From Aquimarina sp040786285 (GTDB taxonomy: Bacteria > Bacteroidota > Bacteroidia > Flavobacteriales > Flavobacteriaceae): DNA of 64,000 bases. The stretch is taken from the NCBI RefSeq assembly GCF_040786285.1, contig NZ_JBFMKQ010000002.1, positions 868,001-932,000 of the forward strand, given 5' to 3'. Below the pieces are notes generated by a model. That model did no database searches, was not told where the DNA came from, and saw only the letters and a list, made by a program, of their open reading frames with translations. Within the stretch, counting starts at the first letter, position 1. The number at the start of each line of letters is the position of its first letter. The translations under genes were made by a program, and so were the position numbers. Positions 54,599 through 61,866 of this stretch are shown one piece after another.

Positions 54599-55000
54599 AT
54601 GAGAAATAGTAGATTTTATATTTTAATATCACTCCTATTTATTTTAAACACAAGTTGCTCAAGAAAAATTGATATAAATGAGTATTCAGAGTTATTACAG
54701 ATAAATTTTCCAAGGGATATAAATTTGGTGCATTATAAAGCCAAAAGTGATTTTCAAGACTATAGCATTCATTCTATTTATACGCTTTCGTTTAATCAAA
54801 AAAATGCTTTACTAGAAGAAATAGTAAAAAACTTATGCGATGCTAATGAAGAAAAAAATAAAAGTAGCTCATGTTGGCAAAGATGTGGTGATTTCTTTAC
54901 ATACGAATACAATAATGCTGATAAAGGCATTACCATAAAAGTAATTTTTATCGCGAAAAATAATGAGAGATTATTAAATATTTATGAAGTAAAAATTTAA
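54599..55000 (+). CDS. Lipoprotein, probable immunity protein of the colicin M-like toxin
   Basis: About 133 residues from the ATG at 54599 (MRNSRFYILISLLFILNTSC), a lipoprotein signal, four bases after the toxin stop. The mature part has an extra Cys cluster (LCDANEEKNKSSSCWQRC). Not recognised by sequence. Position directly behind the toxin gene, small size and export to the periplasm match what an inhibitor of a periplasm-acting colicin M domain would need; the colicin M immunity protein itself is periplasmic. A longer frame exists upstream, but it overlaps the toxin gene. Confidence 0.65.
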   Translation: MRNSRFYILISLLFILNTSCSRKIDINEYSELLQINFPRDINLVHYKAKSDFQDYSIHSIYTLSFNQKNALLEEIVKNLCDANEEKNKSSSCWQRCGDFFTYEYNNADKGITIKVIFIAKNNERLLNIYEVKI

Positions 55001-55040
55001 CCTGCTCTACGAAGTTTGCTCTGCGACAGTTTTTAACCCC

Positions 55041-55097
55041 GCTGGGTCATAGTATATGCTAGTGCTCGTTTGTAACGAGTACCAGTTATGAGTAAGC
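55041..55097 (+). repeat. REP-like boundary element A
   Basis: GCTGGGTCATAGTATATGCT, then hairpin CTCGTT-TGT-AACGAG (55065-55079), then TACCAGTTATGAGTAAG. Sits after the immunity gene. Member of a family with copies at 57154, 57431, 57636 (inverted), 58001, 58731, 60307, 60508 (inverted) and 61190. Confidence 0.85.
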
Positions 55098-55103
55098 AAA
55101 TAG

Positions 55104-55134
55104 AACCACAACATTGTAAAAGATGTTGTGGTTT
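55104..55134 (+). terminator. Terminator hairpin behind element A
   Basis: AACCACAACAT / ATGTTGTGGTT, 11-base perfect stem, then TTT. Confidence 0.75.
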
Positions 55135-55175
55135 AAATAAGTTCATTGAAATAGAATAAAGTATAGTTTACCAAC

Positions 55176-56639
55176 AAAACCATCGAATATATCTACGATG
55201 CCGGAGGAAGCAAACTAAAAAAGATCCTTAATGATGGCGGTACGATTACGACCACCGAATACGCAGCAGCACAATATAAAAACGGGGAACTAGAGTTTAT
55301 GGGGCAACCCGAAGGATATATAGAACCTGTCATTGCGAGCGGTAGCACGGCAATCTCATCATTTAACTATGTCTACCAATATGCCGACCATTTAGGTAAC
55401 ATTAGATTATCATATTCTGATAAAAACAATGATGGTAATATCACCCAAGAGGAGATCATAGAAGAGAATAATTACTACCCCTTTGGGCTGCAACAAAAAA
55501 GACCCAACATCCCAGTGAATGGGAGATCGCATGCATATCGCTATAACAATACCGAGTTAGAAGAAGGATTAGGTTTACACTGGTATGAAATGCCACTTAG
55601 ATCTTTTGATCCTACCATTGCTCGTTGGAACAGACAAGATCCCGTAGTACATCATGGATTATCAACCTATAATGCCTTTGATAACAATCCTATTTATTAT
55701 GCTGATCCTAGCGGGGGGAATAGTGAAGCAGAAAGTCCCTGGAATCGTGATAATAGAGAAAACACCCTAGATAGTGGTGGACGTGGTAGTTTTGGGTTCA
55801 GTAGTGTTGTAGGGAGTACCGGTGGAGCTCGTTACAATAGTTATACAGGGCAGTACGAAGATCGATTAGGTAGAGCAGTGTCTTTTGGTGATGCTTTAGC
55901 TTCAAGAGGAATCTCAATTGATACTAATAAAGATAGAGGATTATCTGGTGTAGCAATGCTTCAGAATGCTTTAAATACTTTAGGAGATGGTTATACCGTT
56001 AGTGCTTGTTGCGACAAGAATCCTTATGATTTTCCAGATTTTGGTGGAGAAACAGCAGTTTTGGATGAAATTATCGTCAAAGCAGTAAATAAGAAAAAAT
56101 TTCCTTCGGCTTTCGAATGGAATGGAAATCCTCGTTTAGATTACGCTTTAGCAGTAGCATATCGAGATAAATGGAATAATCACTTTAAAGGATTTGCACT
56201 TAACTATAATGCAGGTTGGGAAAGTTGGCAACCTGGTGATTTAGGTTATGATGTAATGCAATTTACCTCGTATTCTATTGGAGGTACATTAGGAGGTGTT
56301 GCTGGAGGTTCTATTATTGGAAGTTACGTTACATATGGAGGTGTTGGAAGTGCAGTATCTAATGGTTATGCTTCTTATCAAGCTTATAGTACTTATGCGT
56401 ATACTTATGTTAATGCTTATGGTAATCCTTTTATCAGATCGTTTATGGCTTCTGCAGGTTCTTTTTATTTTAGTAATACACCAAAATCTGTTAGAAGATT
56501 ACTTTTTAACAAACATGTCTATAGAACATTAATGAATCCACAAAGGTTTAAGGATATTGATTTGTCAAAGCATTTGTTTTTTAAAGGACCTAAGGTATTT
56601 AACAAATTAATTCGAGGTGGAGCTGGGACATTTGAATAA
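55176..56639 (+). CDS. Orphan RHS core with a second variable tip (5'-truncated)
   Basis: The frame opens just after a TAG (about 55167) and becomes near-identical to the end of the main RHS gene from about 55176 (KTIEYIYDAGGSKLKKIL); the first ATG is at 55299, with no signal or promoter visible. The shared part runs to NPIYYADPSGG. The tip after it (about 300 residues) differs fully from the colicin M-like tip: it has a Gly-zipper hydrophobic stretch (SIGGTLGGVAGGSIIGSYV) as in pore-forming domains and ends with a basic tail. It is probably a silent cassette that can replace the active tip by recombination. Confidence 0.75.
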   Translation, partial: KTIEYIYDAGGSKLKKILNDGGTITTTEYAAAQYKNGELEFMGQPEGYIEPVIASGSTAISSFNYVYQYADHLGNIRLSYSDKNNDGNITQEEIIEENNYYPFGLQQKRPNIPVNGRSHAYRYNNTELEEGLGLHWYEMPLRSFDPTIARWNRQDPVVHHGLSTYNAFDNNPIYYADPSGGNSEAESPWNRDNRENTLDSGGRGSFGFSSVVGSTGGARYNSYTGQYEDRLGRAVSFGDALASRGISIDTNKDRGLSGVAMLQNALNTLGDGYTVSACCDKNPYDFPDFGGETAVLDEIIVKAVNKKKFPSAFEWNGNPRLDYALAVAYRDKWNNHFKGFALNYNAGWESWQPGDLGYDVMQFTSYSIGGTLGGVAGGSIIGSYVTYGGVGSAVSNGYASYQAYSTYAYTYVNAYGNPFIRSFMASAGSFYFSNTPKSVRRLLFNKHVYRTLMNPQRFKDIDLSKHLFFKGPKVFNKLIRGGAGTFE

Positions 56640-56650
56640 ATTAGTTAGAC

Positions 56651-57133
56651 ATGAATGAAGAAATTTTAATAGCCCAAAAAAATAAGCTTATAAAGCTTAT
56701 AAAAGAATTTAATAATACTAAATCAATAAAAAAGAGAATTCATTTTTATTCATTGCTTAATATTACCGATATGTTAACGGATAAGCAAAATAAAAAACGA
56801 CCAGAAGAGCTACGTAAGCAGATTTATGATTATTATCAGTTAATCTTTAATAAAAACTTACAATTTGACAAGTTTGAAAGTTTAGAAAATTATACAAAAT
56901 ATATATTTCCCTCTGGGGAATATATGATTTATAATTATAAATTTATTTCCATGTATGCACTACATAGATTTATCTTATTAGGTGTAATTTTAGACTTAAT
57001 TCTTGTAGCATGGAATAATTTTTGGTTACTTGGGTATCCAATACCAGTATTTACTTTTGTTTTAGTTTGTTTTGGGCTATATCGAAGATATCGAGCAAAG
57101 AAGAAAAAGAAATATTTTGCTCATAAATATTAA
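56651..57133 (+). CDS. Membrane protein, probable immunity of the second tip
   Basis: 160 residues, soluble charged N-terminal part and two membrane helices (about 104-122 and 128-147), with a Lys-rich end. It starts 11 bases after the orphan tip and ends before a boundary element. Membrane-embedded immunity fits a pore-forming toxin. No recognised domain. Confidence 0.55.
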   Translation: MNEEILIAQKNKLIKLIKEFNNTKSIKKRIHFYSLLNITDMLTDKQNKKRPEELRKQIYDYYQLIFNKNLQFDKFESLENYTKYIFPSGEYMIYNYKFISMYALHRFILLGVILDLILVAWNNFWLLGYPIPVFTFVLVCFGLYRRYRAKKKKKYFAHKY

Positions 57134-57153
57134 TTTGAATCCCCCCTTTGCTG

Positions 57154-57203
57154 CCGCTAGAGTGCTACCGCTAGTCTCAGGACTAGTGGCGATGATGAGT
57201 AAG
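57154..57203 (+). repeat. REP-like boundary element B
   Basis: CCGCTAGTC-TCAG-GACTAGTGG hairpin (57168-57189) and GATGATGAGTAAG. Same family as A with a different stem, still fully paired (one G-T). Confidence 0.8.
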
Positions 57204-57232
57204 CGATACGGGTAAGAAAATAAAAGAAATAG

Positions 57233-57262
57233 CCAGTTACATTTTGTGTGTAGCTGGTTTTT
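57233..57262 (+). terminator. Terminator hairpin behind element B
   Basis: CCAGTTACA / TGTAGCTGG arms (one G-T), then a run of seven T. Confidence 0.75.
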
Positions 57263-57421
57263 TTACGCAATAGATTTAAGTTTTACATTTTTGATTAGGG
57301 CATCAAGAGTATATAGGATATGTTCTTTGTCCTGTTCGTTCATTTGCTGTACTTCGATGACACGTTTTAGAAGTTGATGATCTACTTCTACAACTACTTT
57401 ACCAATTAAGAAATCCAAAGA
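57263..57421 (-). pseudogene. C-terminal remnant of an XRE-type regulator
   Basis: On the minus strand about 52 codons read SLDFLIGKVVVEVDHQLLKR and onward to LIKNVKLKSIA-stop, which looks like the C-terminus of an HTH XRE regulator of Bacteroidetes. The N-terminal DNA-binding part is missing; the frame meets a stop where element C starts. A decayed gene cut by the repeat. Confidence 0.6.
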
Positions 57422-57430
57422 CACTTCCCC

Positions 57431-57560
57431 CAGCTAGCGCTCGTCTGTGACGGGTGCCCCCGCTGGGTCATAGTATGCGCTAGTGCCAGTTTGTAACTGG
57501 TACCGAGCATGAGTAATCCCCGCTACCGCTAGTCTGTGACTAGTGGCGTATCTGAGTAAG
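57431..57560 (+). repeat. REP-like boundary elements C (three hairpins in a row)
   Basis: Three hairpins: GCGCTCGTC-TGT-GACGGGTGC (57436-57456), GTGCCAGTT-TGT-AACTGGTAC (57483-57503), and CCGCTAGTC-TGT-GACTAGTGG (about 57525-57545), with the shared GGGTCATAGTAT and ATGAGTAA / CTGAGTAAG words. Composite of the family. Confidence 0.85.
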
Positions 57561-57571
57561 CAAGAAAAGTA

Positions 57572-57604
57572 ACAAACCAGTTTCATTTTTTGAAACTGGT
57601 TTGT
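57572..57604. terminator. Long hairpin behind element C
   Basis: ACAAACCAGTTTCA / TGAAACTGGTTTGT, a perfect 14-base stem. Confidence 0.75.
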
Positions 57605-57635
57605 TGTATTTTTGAGGTGTGTGGTAGGGTTGCGT

Positions 57636-57668
57636 GGCACACTAGTTACAAACTAGCGGCAGCGGGGG
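57636..57668 (-). repeat. REP-like boundary element D (inverted, short)
   Basis: CTAGTT-ACA-AACTAG (57642-57656) followed by CGGCAGCGGGG: the family hairpin in the opposite orientation. Confidence 0.7.
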
Positions 57669-57704
57669 AATATGACGATTATATAAATTTTAACTAATAC
57701 TGAT

Positions 57705-58013
57705 ATGAAATCTAAATTAAAAAATATCGTTCATCATTTGAAAATTAGAAGAGGAATGTACTTGCCCAATAGTGACTCATTTTTATCTTTAACATCTTTT
57801 TTGATAGGTTTTGGTCTTGGGGCTAAAGAACAAAACAAAAATGTTTTTGATGATTTTCATAATTGGCTTCAAGTAAAAGAAGGGAAACATTTTAGTTTAC
57901 ATTGGTCTAACTATATTCTAAAAGAATTATGTGATGGAGATGAGGAAAAAGCGAGTAAATTGGTTCTAGAGTTAATCGAAGACTTCACAAAAGACACCTC
58001 CGATGAGTCATAG
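57705..58013 (+). CDS. Orphan small protein, immunity-like
   Basis: 102 residues, no signal. The pattern IRRGMYLPNSDSFLSLTSFL, IGFGLGAKEQN and FHNWLQVKEG resembles small immunity-type proteins of polymorphic toxin loci (R-x-G-M-Y-L start, a helical end rich in E). No toxin partner is adjacent, so an orphan inhibitor. Its stop codon TAG is supplied by the boundary element behind it. Confidence 0.5.
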   Translation: MKSKLKNIVHHLKIRRGMYLPNSDSFLSLTSFLIGFGLGAKEQNKNVFDDFHNWLQVKEGKHFSLHWSNYILKELCDGDEEKASKLVLELIEDFTKDTSDES

Positions 58014-58058
58014 TATTTGCTATTGCTAGTTTGCAACTAGTAGCGGTAATGAGTAAGT
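58001..58058 (+). repeat. REP-like boundary element E
   Basis: GATGAGTCATAGTATTTGCT, CTAGTT-TGC-AACTAG (58026-58040), GGTAATGAGTAAG. It overlaps the last codons of the gene before it. Confidence 0.85.
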
Positions 58059-58072
58059 AAATAAAAAGCAAT

Positions 58073-58101
58073 AACCAGTTACAGTGGTGTAGTTGGTTTT
58101 T
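58073..58101 (+). terminator. Terminator hairpin behind element E
   Basis: AACCAGTTACA / TGTAGTTGGTT fully paired with two G-U pairs, then T-run. Confidence 0.75.
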
Positions 58102-58115
58102 ATAAAATTAAAGTT

Positions 58116-58727
58116 ATGATGAGATTAATATGTATTACTTTTTTATATACATCTATAGTATTTGGTCAGAAAGACCTAATCGTTAATGCTAATATTATTC
58201 AATGGGAAGAAGGAGTATTTTTAACACCAAATGATTTTAAAGTGGTTAAAGAAATTAATGAGTTTAAAGTTAAAAATGCATTAACCACGTATAGAATAGA
58301 AATCTTACCCAAAGAAGTAGTAGTGGATGAAAAAAATCATATTGTAAATTATTTAAAAATGAACCTAGCTACTTACTTTTATAAAGATAAGTCATGGTTA
58401 GGTAATAAGAAAGATCCTAAGCATTTAGCTCATGAGCAACTACATTTTGATATTGCAGAATTGTTTGCTAGAAAAATGCGTAAAGCCTTTGAGGAACTTA
58501 AAAATAAAAGAATTAAGAATTTTGATACATATCAAGAAGTATACAATACATACTGGAAAGATTGTAAAACATATCAAAATACATATGACCGCGAAACTTT
58601 TAATGGATCTATGCCTATACCAAGCAATAACTGGTTATTAAAAATAGATAAAGAACTATATGAACTGGAGGGTTATACTTATGAGAAAGTAAAAAGTCGT
58701 TGGAGGGAGAAAATTAAGAAATCTTAA
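58116..58727 (+). CDS. Secreted DUF922-like putative Zn-peptidase
   Basis: 203 residues with signal peptide (MRLICITFLYTSIVFGQ). The pattern HLAHEQLHFDIAELFARKMR contains an H-E-x-x-H metal-binding motif, as in DUF922 proteins. The rest is basic and helical. It sits in the cassette array as an own module, so an effector or accessory role is possible, but no function is known. Confidence 0.65.
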   Translation: MMRLICITFLYTSIVFGQKDLIVNANIIQWEEGVFLTPNDFKVVKEINEFKVKNALTTYRIEILPKEVVVDEKNHIVNYLKMNLATYFYKDKSWLGNKKDPKHLAHEQLHFDIAELFARKMRKAFEELKNKRIKNFDTYQEVYNTYWKDCKTYQNTYDRETFNGSMPIPSNNWLLKIDKELYELEGYTYEKVKSRWREKIKKS

Positions 58728-58730
58728 CCC

Positions 58731-58790
58731 CCTAAATGGCTCATAGTATGTGCTAGTGTTCGTTTGTACAGAGCATTGGGCATGCGTAAG
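58731..58790 (+). repeat. REP-like boundary element F (degenerate stem)
   Basis: GGCTCATAGTATGTGCTAGT, TTCGTT-TGT-ACAGAGC, GGGCATGCGTAAG. Flanks kept, stem partly lost. Confidence 0.75.
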
Positions 58791-58804
58791 AAAGAACTAG
58801 CCCT

Positions 58805-58834
58805 AACATTGTAAAAGGTGTTGTGGTTATTATT
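58805..58834 (+). terminator. Hairpin behind element F
   Basis: CTAACATTGTAAAAGGTGTTGTGG, a decayed relative of the hairpin at 55104-55134. Confidence 0.5.
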
Positions 58835-58849
58835 AAGAAAAATAAAAAA

Positions 58850-59982
58850 GTGAGAAAGAATTGCATACTCTTATTTCTTTTACTGTCGACTATGGTTTAT
58901 GGTCAAGAAGACATTCAAGAAGTACTCAAACAAGACATTTGTGAGTGTTTTGGAGAAAAAACTAAACGATCTTTGAGCTCTAATAACGCTTATGTATTTA
59001 AATTATGTCTATTAACTAAAATTAAAGACTACTCTGAAGAATTTCAAACGATCCTTAAAGAAGAACGTTTTATTGAAATAAGTGAGCATAAGGGTCAAAA
59101 CTATGATATTAACTTAAAAAATTTAGGTTTATTTATTGCCGGACATTTAGAGTATTTTATCCAAGACTGTGATATTTACTACTTATATTCTTCTGCATCA
59201 CGTATTCAAGAACTAACCATAAGAGCAGGAACTTATAGATTTGAAAAGGCAATGCTCTCAAGGAAATTGAAAAAACCTGAAAAAGACCCAAAGCTTTTTT
59301 ACGAAAGAGGGATGACATATTTGGCTATAGGTGAATATGAAAAAGCAAAACAAGATTTTTATAAATGCCTTAATATAGACCCTGGCAATGAGAAAGCGAT
59401 CTATAGTTTGGGTTGGGCTTGTGAGCTAAACGAAGAATTTGGTGTAGCAATAGGCTGGTATAAAGAACTAACCAAAAAAGGAAATCGTTATGATGCCGCT
59501 AAGGCATTAGAGATTACCAAACGAAAAGTAAAAGATAAAGAAGCTTTTGAGTCGCTTAAAACATTAAACCAGCTTATAGCTATAAAAAGTGCTTCAATAT
59601 CTAAAGAAAAAAAATCAATACCCGAAGGAAATTCTGTTCCGGTAATGCAGGGGTGTGAAGAATTAACTGATCAAAATGAAATCAAAAAATGTATGAGTGA
59701 GTTGGTAAAAAACATGTAAACCAAAACTTTGATGGCGATATGGTTATGAATAATTCTAGTCTGAAGAATGGAAAACATACAATACATGCTGCTTTTAAGA
59801 TTTCTAAAGAAGGAAAGATTACTGATATCAAAGTCCTTTTTAATGATCCGTTTGCAATTTTTGAAACCAAAAGAGTTTTGAACTCGCTACCACCAATACT
59901 AAAACCAGGAATGAACGCCGAAGGAGAACCTGTAAGTGTATATTATTCTTTACCAATAAATTTTATAATTTCTTATGAGTAA
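58850..59982 (+). CDS. Secreted TPR protein with TonB C-terminal-like domain, split by a -1 frameshift
   Basis: Frame 1 (58850-59719, GTG start giving signal RKNCILLFLLLSTMVYGQ) holds helical TPR repeats (FYERGMTYLAIGEYEKAKQD, then KAIYSLGWACELNEEFGVAI) and stops after MSELVKNM. The frame one base back goes on as HVNQNFDGDMV and runs to 59982 with KNGKHTIHAAFKISKEGKIT and YYSLPINF, the TonB C-terminal-like end. Homologous Bacteroidetes proteins have both parts joined (KCMSDKIxKHVNxxF). At the join is A-AAA-AAC (59707-59713). The start codon is GTG, since no ATG suits. Programmed frameshift or a recent A-run slip are both possible. Confidence 0.65.
59707..59713 (+). promoter_or_regulatory. Slippery heptamer A AAA AAC
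   Basis: In phase X-XXY-YYZ: codons AAA (59708-59710) and AAC (59711-59713) may slip back one base, after which CAT-GTA-AAC-CAA continues the TonB-like frame. No clear downstream stimulatory hairpin was seen. Confidence 0.5.
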
Positions 59983-60052
59983 TTATAATATATTTTATAC
60001 CCCTCTGATTTACATGGTAAAACCAAATAGAAAGTAAATTAATGATGATGAA

Positions 60053-60301
60053 ATGAAAGAAGTCAAATATATTATAATTGGATTTTTGATTACATTGATT
60101 GCCTTATCCGGACTTTATAAATTACTCAATGGCTATCTTTATAAAGAGATGGAATTAGACGATGGCACAAAGGTTTCAGTAGGCCGAACACCAGATTTAG
60201 TTGATACATTTCTTTTTTTCTTTTTGGTAGCTTTAGGAACTATAGGAATTCTTTTTTTTCTATATTCTTTAATTAAATTTATTAAAAAATTAACTCGATA
60301 G
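60053..60301 (+). CDS. Small two-helix membrane protein
   Basis: 82 residues, two predicted helices (YIIIGFLITLIALSGLY and FLFFFLVALGTIGILFFLYS) with an acidic loop between. Not recognised. It is an own module of the array, ending before element G; a possible orphan immunity protein. Confidence 0.55.
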   Translation: MKEVKYIIIGFLITLIALSGLYKLLNGYLYKEMELDDGTKVSVGRTPDLVDTFLFFFLVALGTIGILFFLYSLIKFIKKLTR

Positions 60302-60306
60302 CAAGG

Positions 60307-60375
60307 TCCATAGTATATACCCAATCGCTCAGATATGATAGCGCGGATTTACAATCCGTGCCAAATATGAGTAAG
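60307..60375 (+). repeat. REP-like boundary element G
   Basis: GGTCCATAGTATATACCC, GCGCGGATT-TAC-AATCCGTGC (60340-60361 region), CAAATATGAGTAAG. Different stem, same layout. Confidence 0.8.
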
Positions 60376-60405
60376 AGTTAACAGTTATGTTCAGACTATT
60401 AATGA

Positions 60406-60498
60406 CAGTCATATTCTACGGATTATGTTTTTAGTTCTGCAAGAAATTATGCAGATTTGACTAATGAACTACAAGTTATAGTTTTGAATGTATTTTAA
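60406..60498 (+). pseudogene. C-terminal remnant of a RAYT-type (REP-associated) transposase
   Basis: About 30 codons, QSYSTDYVFSSARNYADL and then ELQVIVLNVF-stop, resemble the end of REP-associated tyrosine transposases (D-Y-x-Y/F-S-S-A-R-x-Y). It lies between the direct element G and the inverted element H, just as these transposase genes are framed by their REP hairpins. The N-terminal, catalytic part is lost. Confidence 0.6.
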
Positions 60499-60507
60499 AT
60501 TTTTTGT

Positions 60508-60532
60508 TGGTACGGATTACAAATCCGCGCGA
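60508..60532 (-). repeat. REP-like boundary element H (inverted)
   Basis: GGTACGGATT-ACA-AATCCGCGCG, the reverse orientation of element G with a matching stem. Confidence 0.8.
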
Positions 60533-60670
60533 TCTGTTAATTTTAATATGTTTTAAAACCCTTTACTAGAAAACTCCTCTATTGTAATACTAATCACCCA
60601 AATGTTAAGCATATTTAATATGTTAAACATATTTAATACTATCTTTGTTATGAATGTAAAAATGAATGTA

Positions 60671-60913
60671 ATGGATTTACAGACGGATATCGAGTGGATA
60701 TTAAATGAGTTGAAAGATGTAAAAGATCCAATACTTATTGAAGCCTTTAAAAACATGTTGCAATACAGACGAAAGGTAAGTGAATCGTCAGAAATATTAA
60801 GTGACCATAAAAAAATCTTAGATCAACGATTAGCAGATCACAAAGCAAATCCTAAAAGTGGAAGAAGCTGGAAAGAAGTAAAATCTGATCTAAAGACAAA
60901 GCATGGGCTATAA
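60671..60913 (+). CDS. Antitoxin of a type II TA pair
   Basis: About 80 residues from the ATG at 60671 (MDLQTDIEWILNELKDVKDP); earlier in-frame ATGs exist at 60650 and 60662. The acidic/basic helical form ends RSWKEVKSDLKTKHGL, as in the small antitoxins that precede ParE/RelE-type toxins in Bacteroidetes (addiction module component type). Its end overlaps the toxin start by 11 bases, so translation is coupled. Confidence 0.75.
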   Translation: MDLQTDIEWILNELKDVKDPILIEAFKNMLQYRRKVSESSEILSDHKKILDQRLADHKANPKSGRSWKEVKSDLKTKHGL

Positions 60914-61181
60914 ATTAATTATTAAACCAGGAGCAGAACTGGATATTGCAGATGCTCTTGATTGGTACATTGAAAATACAGAGTTATCCCCAGACTTGTT
61001 TAGTGAAATAGATGAAGTTCTTACCAGAATAGAAACTGATCCTGATAACTTTCAGAAACGATATAAAGAGATTAGAATTGTATTTACAGATCGCTTTCGT
61101 TATGGAGTTCATTATACAGTAGAAGCTAAAACAGTTTATGTTCATGCTATTTTACATACCAGTAGAAAACCTAAGGGTTAA
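60903..61181 (+). CDS. ParE/RelE-family toxin
   Basis: 92 residues. KLIIKPGAELDIADALDWYI, KRYKEIRIVFTDRFRYGVHY and the end VYVHAILHTSRKPKG match the ParE/RelE fold (A-x-x-D...W-Y start, F-P/R-Y-x-V/I strand, H-x-x-R-x-P end). Toxin of the pair; ParE-type (gyrase) or RelE-type (mRNA) cannot be decided. Confidence 0.85.
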   Translation: MGYKLIIKPGAELDIADALDWYIENTELSPDLFSEIDEVLTRIETDPDNFQKRYKEIRIVFTDRFRYGVHYTVEAKTVYVHAILHTSRKPKG

Positions 61182-61189
61182 AGCTTCTC

Positions 61190-61254
61190 TCTCATTAGAT
61201 CATGGTATGCACTAGTGTTGGTTTGTAACTAATACAGGGCATGAGTGTCTCGTC
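61190..61254 (+). repeat. REP-like boundary element I, end of the array
   Basis: GATCATGGTATGCACTAGTG, TTGGTT-TGT-AACTAA, ACAGGGCATGAGTGTCTC. The last copy; ordinary genes follow. Confidence 0.8.
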
Positions 61255-61273
61255 CTAAAAAAGTCTACAGCTT

Positions 61274-61816
61274 TTATAAGCTAACCTTCACATTATATTC
61301 TTTAAGAATTTCGAGATGAGATTCTAATTCGAACTCAGAGGCTTTAAAACGATCCCGTCTGGCTTTGGCATCGTCTTTTCTAATAATACTTCGCACAAAG
61401 CGACGTATGGCAGTTTTATTGGATAGAACCAAACCAGGGATAGCTACACTTTGACCTTTATTGTTTTTGGCAACCATTGTAAAATAGCTAGAGTTGCAGT
61501 GTTTTATTTTGCCGGTTTGTATGTTTTCGGATTCTACACGTACACCAACTACCATCGAAGTAGTCCCTACATGATTTACCGATGCTTTCATGGTCACCAG
61601 TTCACCTACTTCTATTGGTTTTAAGAAATCTACCTTATCTACACTGGCAGTTACACAGTAGGTTTCAGAATGTTTAGAGGCACATGCAAAAGCGATTTGA
61701 TCCATCAGGGATAAGATATAACCACCATGAATTTTTCCACTAAAATTAGAATGGGAGGGAAGCATCAATTCTGAGATCACTACCCTGGATTCTGTATTAG
61801 TTTTGTGTTTTTTCAT
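61274..61816 (-). CDS. Acyl-CoA thioesterase (hotdog fold)
   Basis: 180 residues. The hotdog helix SGKIHGGYILSLMDQIAFAC and the strand CVTASVDKVDFLKPIEVGEL are typical of the YciA/BACH-type thioesterases, which hydrolyse acyl-CoA to free fatty acid and CoA. Cytoplasmic. A 50-residue charged C-terminal extension follows the fold. Confidence 0.85.
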   Translation of the reverse strand: MKKHKTNTESRVVISELMLPSHSNFSGKIHGGYILSLMDQIAFACASKHSETYCVTASVDKVDFLKPIEVGELVTMKASVNHVGTTSMVVGVRVESENIQTGKIKHCNSSYFTMVAKNNKGQSVAIPGLVLSNKTAIRRFVRSIIRKDDAKARRDRFKASEFELESHLEILKEYNVKVSL

Positions 61817-61866
61817 TCTATCGGTTTTTGGTTTTGGTTAATAGTCTTTTACATTCACTCACTACT

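Noticed and set aside
57434..57640. 68-residue minus-strand frame containing YYDPAG, like an RHS core end
   Set aside because: It is translated from the boundary elements (CATAGTA read backwards) and runs against all other RHS parts. Best explained by chance in repeat DNA.
55041..61254. Boundary elements as integron attC sites
   Set aside because: The variable paired stem and fixed flanks recall attC, but there is no integrase gene, no R'/R'' GTTRRRY core, and a RAYT fragment points to REP elements.
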